Below are positions 54,210 to 56,961 of a stretch of 56,961 nt of DNA, piece by piece. Both the position numbers and the translations under genes were made by a program. Numbering within the stretch: the stretch's first letter is position 1; each line of letters starts with the position of its first letter. The notes under the pieces were generated by a model, which was not told the DNA's origin, ran no database searches, and saw nothing but the letters and a program-made list of their open reading frames with translations. Source of the stretch: an uncultured Methylococcaceae bacterium (lineage in GTDB: Bacteria > Pseudomonadota > Gammaproteobacteria > Methylococcales > Methylococcaceae); the NCBI GenBank assembly GCA_903934875.1, contig CAIZPP010000159.1, positions 1 to 56,961 on the forward strand, written 5' to 3'.

Positions 54210-56912
54210 GTGCGGAAAATTTCAAAATCCTTGATTTTTATGGGCCTGTTTGCTCCGTGGGGTGCCCATGCCCTTGGCATTGGCGACATTATCCTGCACT
54301 CCGCACTTGATGAATCACTGAATGCAGAAATCCCACTAGTCACATCGAACGATGAGGATCTATCGGATATTCGTGTGGGGCTAGCATCTCCGGAGGCATT
54401 CGCCCATGCCCATATCGAGAGGAGTTATCTGCTCACGAAGCTGAACTTTACCACCAAGAAAAACTCGGATGGCAGCCTCGCCATCCGCGTGAGTTCTAAG
54501 AATGCCATCCGCGAACCCATTCTGGACTTCATGCTTGAGGTGTACTGGCCGCAAGGCCGCTTGCTGCGTGAGTTTACCGTGTTGCTGGACCCCCCGGACA
54601 GCCTCCGGCAAGCGAGTGCCGCCAGTGCGGAATCGCCCGACACGGACGATTATAGCCACGACCGACCCAACTACCAAAACTCCTCGCCTGCACGGGGCCA
54701 ACCGGGCAGACTTGTCCGGCAAGACAGGGGCATGGCGGCAAGCAAAGCGGAAACCAGCGCACTCCCCGTCACTGGCACACAGTATGGACCCGTCAGCCGA
54801 AACGAGACCTTATGGAATATTGCCCAAAAATTCCAAGACCCTAAGATCAGCCAGAGGCAAATGCTGCATGGCCTATACAAAGCCAACCCGAAGGCATTTT
54901 ACAAAGGCAGCATGGATGCCTTGAAGGCGGGAGTGACAATCACCATACCCGACCAAGCCTCGATCATGCGGCTTACCGGGTCAGCCAGCGTTCCGCAGGA
55001 ACCCCGAACCGGCGGAGTTGACTCCCGGGCGAAAACTGCCGAATCATTAGATACCGGCACAAACGAAGAACCGGGAACCCAGGGTAGGTTGAAATTATTG
55101 CCACCCCCCAGCCACACCTCCAGCGCCGTGGCAGCGACGGGCGGCAAAGAGGGCAAGACAGGCAAACAAGAACAGGCACTTGAACTTGCCGACAGCGCCA
55201 AGCAGGAGCTTGAAGCCTTCCGCAAGCGTTTGTCTGAATTGGAGCAGCAGATGTCGGCCATGCAAAGATTGCTGGTCTTGAAGGATGAACAGATCGCCAA
55301 ACTACTAGCGCGGGAAACTCCTCCGGCTAAAGAAACCCAGCAACCGGCACAACAACACCTAGCAGCTATCCCGCCAGCTAGCGGATCTGCCAATATTGCC
55401 CCCTCAGCGGAAACCGGGCAGGCCAATTCCCAGCCCGCTGTCCACAATGCGGCATTACCCCAAGCATCTCCCGCTGCCTCCGAGCCTCCAACTGTTCGGC
55501 CAACAGTTCCGCCAGCGCCAAAGCAAACCGATTCCGCCCTGCCCAAACCGCCGCCCCGCGTGCCTGTCCCCACCCCCGCCATACCGACCGCAACGGTGAA
55601 TGAAGAAGGGTTCCTGGCGGCACTTTTGGAGCAACCTTACTTTCTAGTCGGGGGGGCAACCGGACTTGTGCTCTTGGCCTTGTTATGGCAATTCAACCGC
55701 CGTCGCTCGGCGATGGTTGAAGACGCTGAAAGTATCCTTACGATAACCAACAAAGAAAAAATCACCCATCCAGAGAAGCCGACACCAGAACCGGTGGACA
55801 CTTCGCATATTGTGACGGAACAGACCACCACCACTGTATTCAGAAGTTCCTTCCTCAGCGAGTTTACGCCTAGCGACTTCGATGCACTTAGCGGTGACAT
55901 GACAGAAGTCGACCCTATTTCGGAAGCCGATGTCTATCTTGCCTATGGCCGTTACAAACAAGCCGAGGACTTGATCCTCTCCGCCATCGGGCAGAATCCG
56001 GAAAGGGATGACTGCAGATTAAAGCTATTTGAAATTCACTACGCCACTGAAAATGCCCAGGCTTTTGAAAAATGCGCACAGGAACTTGCACCAACCCATA
56101 AGGATGCAAAGCCTGAGTTTTGGGAGAAAATCATCGAAATGGGTCGTGAATTGTGTCCCCGCAATCCATTGTTCAATATCAACCAACAATCAACCGGCAA
56201 CTACGCGGAGACTGAAACATCCAAAGCTGGAAATGCCGCAGTACGTGCCGAAGAGAATATCTACCTGTTTAATCAAGAAGATGAGCTAGATCTTCCAGTT
56301 GCCCCCCCGGTAGCGGGAGCAGGAAAACCCAAGCAAGGACCGCTTGAGGATACCCACCCAAGCATTGCCTACGACTTCTTTTCAAACGCAGACAAAGAAA
56401 GTGGCGGGGAAACATCAAGCAGAGAATCTGCAGATACTTCCGAAAATCCAGAAATTGAAAACATAATCCCGTTCGACAAAAACGCAATCTATACTGATGT
56501 GGAAGAAATCGAGATTCCATCTGAAAACATGGAAGAAATCGAGATTCCATCTGAAAGCATGGAAGAAATGCTTGCAAAGCTAAACGCTTTGAGCGAACAC
56601 AAGCCAGAACAAGACAATTCTGGTGAAAATACCCAAAGTGACCAAAACCCAAAGTGGGGGAATCTTGTCATAAATCAAGTGGAAACAGATGACCAGGAAA
56701 ACGCTTTCGATTTTGAAAAAGATATTCCAGTTAATACCCCGCCAGTGGAACTTGATGATCTCAGAACTAAACTGGATTTAGCGAAGGCTTACTACGATTT
56801 GGGTGACGAGGAATCAGCGTTTGCAATACTTCAAAATGTCGCACACTTCGGGAATAGCTACCAAAAAGAAGAGGCGAATCTGCTGTTGGCAAAACTGAAC
56901 ACTAAAGGATGA
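54210..56912 (+). CDS. fimV: FimV-like peptidoglycan-binding/pilus assembly protein
   Basis: 900 residues from GTG 54210 with aggagc upstream. Signal peptide (1-21, HALG). FimV N-terminal domain (ALGIGDIILHSALDESLNAEI, about 20-130) and a LysM module (YGPVSRNETLWNIAQKFQD, about 190-250). A coiled coil (about 325-370) and a long Pro/Ala-rich linker follow, then one transmembrane helix (YFLVGGATGLVLLALLWQF, about 475-493). The cytoplasmic region has TPR-like repeats (VYLAYGRYKQAEDLI) and an acidic stretch. The C-terminal FimV motif LDLAKAYYDLGDEESAFAIL ends it. Organises the type IV pilus machinery and pole. A 12-residue unit EEIEIPSENM/SM is duplicated near 56505-56566. Confidence 0.93.
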   Translation: MRKISKSLIFMGLFAPWGAHALGIGDIILHSALDESLNAEIPLVTSNDEDLSDIRVGLASPEAFAHAHIERSYLLTKLNFTTKKNSDGSLAIRVSSKNAIREPILDFMLEVYWPQGRLLREFTVLLDPPDSLRQASAASAESPDTDDYSHDRPNYQNSSPARGQPGRLVRQDRGMAASKAETSALPVTGTQYGPVSRNETLWNIAQKFQDPKISQRQMLHGLYKANPKAFYKGSMDALKAGVTITIPDQASIMRLTGSASVPQEPRTGGVDSRAKTAESLDTGTNEEPGTQGRLKLLPPPSHTSSAVAATGGKEGKTGKQEQALELADSAKQELEAFRKRLSELEQQMSAMQRLLVLKDEQIAKLLARETPPAKETQQPAQQHLAAIPPASGSANIAPSAETGQANSQPAVHNAALPQASPAASEPPTVRPTVPPAPKQTDSALPKPPPRVPVPTPAIPTATVNEEGFLAALLEQPYFLVGGATGLVLLALLWQFNRRRSAMVEDAESILTITNKEKITHPEKPTPEPVDTSHIVTEQTTTTVFRSSFLSEFTPSDFDALSGDMTEVDPISEADVYLAYGRYKQAEDLILSAIGQNPERDDCRLKLFEIHYATENAQAFEKCAQELAPTHKDAKPEFWEKIIEMGRELCPRNPLFNINQQSTGNYAETETSKAGNAAVRAEENIYLFNQEDELDLPVAPPVAGAGKPKQGPLEDTHPSIAYDFFSNADKESGGETSSRESADTSENPEIENIIPFDKNAIYTDVEEIEIPSENMEEIEIPSESMEEMLAKLNALSEHKPEQDNSGENTQSDQNPKWGNLVINQVETDDQENAFDFEKDIPVNTPPVELDDLRTKLDLAKAYYDLGDEESAFAILQNVAHFGNSYQKEEANLLLAKLNTKG

Positions 56913-56915
56913 TAT

Positions 56916-56961
56916 CCAGCATTTTCAACATCAAAGAGTTACTTGATAGCTCGAATGAAAG
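56916..56961 (+). repeat. TACAGCG-family repeat end directly after fimV
   Basis: ccagcattttcaacatcaaa, then gagttacttgatagctcgaa and the window end. It begins 3 bp after the fimV stop and matches 6742-6811 (inverted) and 7891-7935. Confidence 0.75.

Overview
The window looks like about 57 kb of a gammaproteobacterial chromosome. The evidence is the block leuC-leuD-leuB-asd-fimV, the block engB / cytochrome c4 / dsbA / EEP hydrolase, nadK-recN divergent from hrcA-grpE-dnaK, and bacterioferritin. A methanotroph-like member (Methylococcales) would fit the alternative F1 ATPase genes, an SmbP-like protein and a NifF-like flavodoxin, but no diagnostic gene is present, so this is inference. No rRNA, tRNA, CRISPR array, transposase or phage gene was recognised.

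Layout. 0-3 kb: two genes of an N-type (alternative) F1F0 ATPase, atpD and atpC, with the rest of that operon replaced by miniature repeats. 3-11.6 kb: housekeeping genes (engB, cytochrome c4, dsbA, an EEP hydrolase, flavodoxin, a DUF4124 protein, pyrE, moxR, a lipoprotein) and a tandemly duplicated SmbP-like protein. 11.6-27.6 kb: a minus-strand signalling block of two transcription units. Unit one is phytochrome B, phytochrome A, a single-domain response regulator and a broken LuxR-type gene. Unit two is a biliverdin-producing heme oxygenase, a five-PAS hybrid kinase, a membrane hybrid with two kinase cores, and an HD-GYP response regulator. Within each unit the genes overlap by a few bases. 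I read the block as a light-sensing phosphorelay that makes its own chromophore and ends in c-di-GMP breakdown. 27.6-35.1 kb: a DUF815 ATPase, a GMC-like oxidoreductase with a ferredoxin-like cysteine cluster, a sugar epimerase-like SDR, a second HD-GYP regulator, a polytopic membrane protein and a GT2 glycosyltransferase, perhaps for a surface glycan. 35.2-45.3 kb: HU and the heat-shock set hrcA-grpE-dnaK-dnaJ with CIRCE. dnaK and dnaJ are separated by a 4.8-kb accessory island holding a BLUF photoreceptor, toxin-antitoxin-like pairs and many repeats. 45.4-57 kb: bfr, nadK, recN, adk, leuCDB, asd, fimV.

The two most interesting strands are these. First, the window holds three photoreceptors (two phytochromes, one BLUF); phytochrome B keeps its bilin cysteine but has lost several chromophore-pocket residues. 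Second, it holds a dense set of miniature inverted-repeat elements. Target duplications can be read directly for two families (7 bp and 9 bp), two otherwise different elements share the same core hairpin, and one family (TACAGCGTTTTCAACATCAA ends) sits right against start and stop codons.
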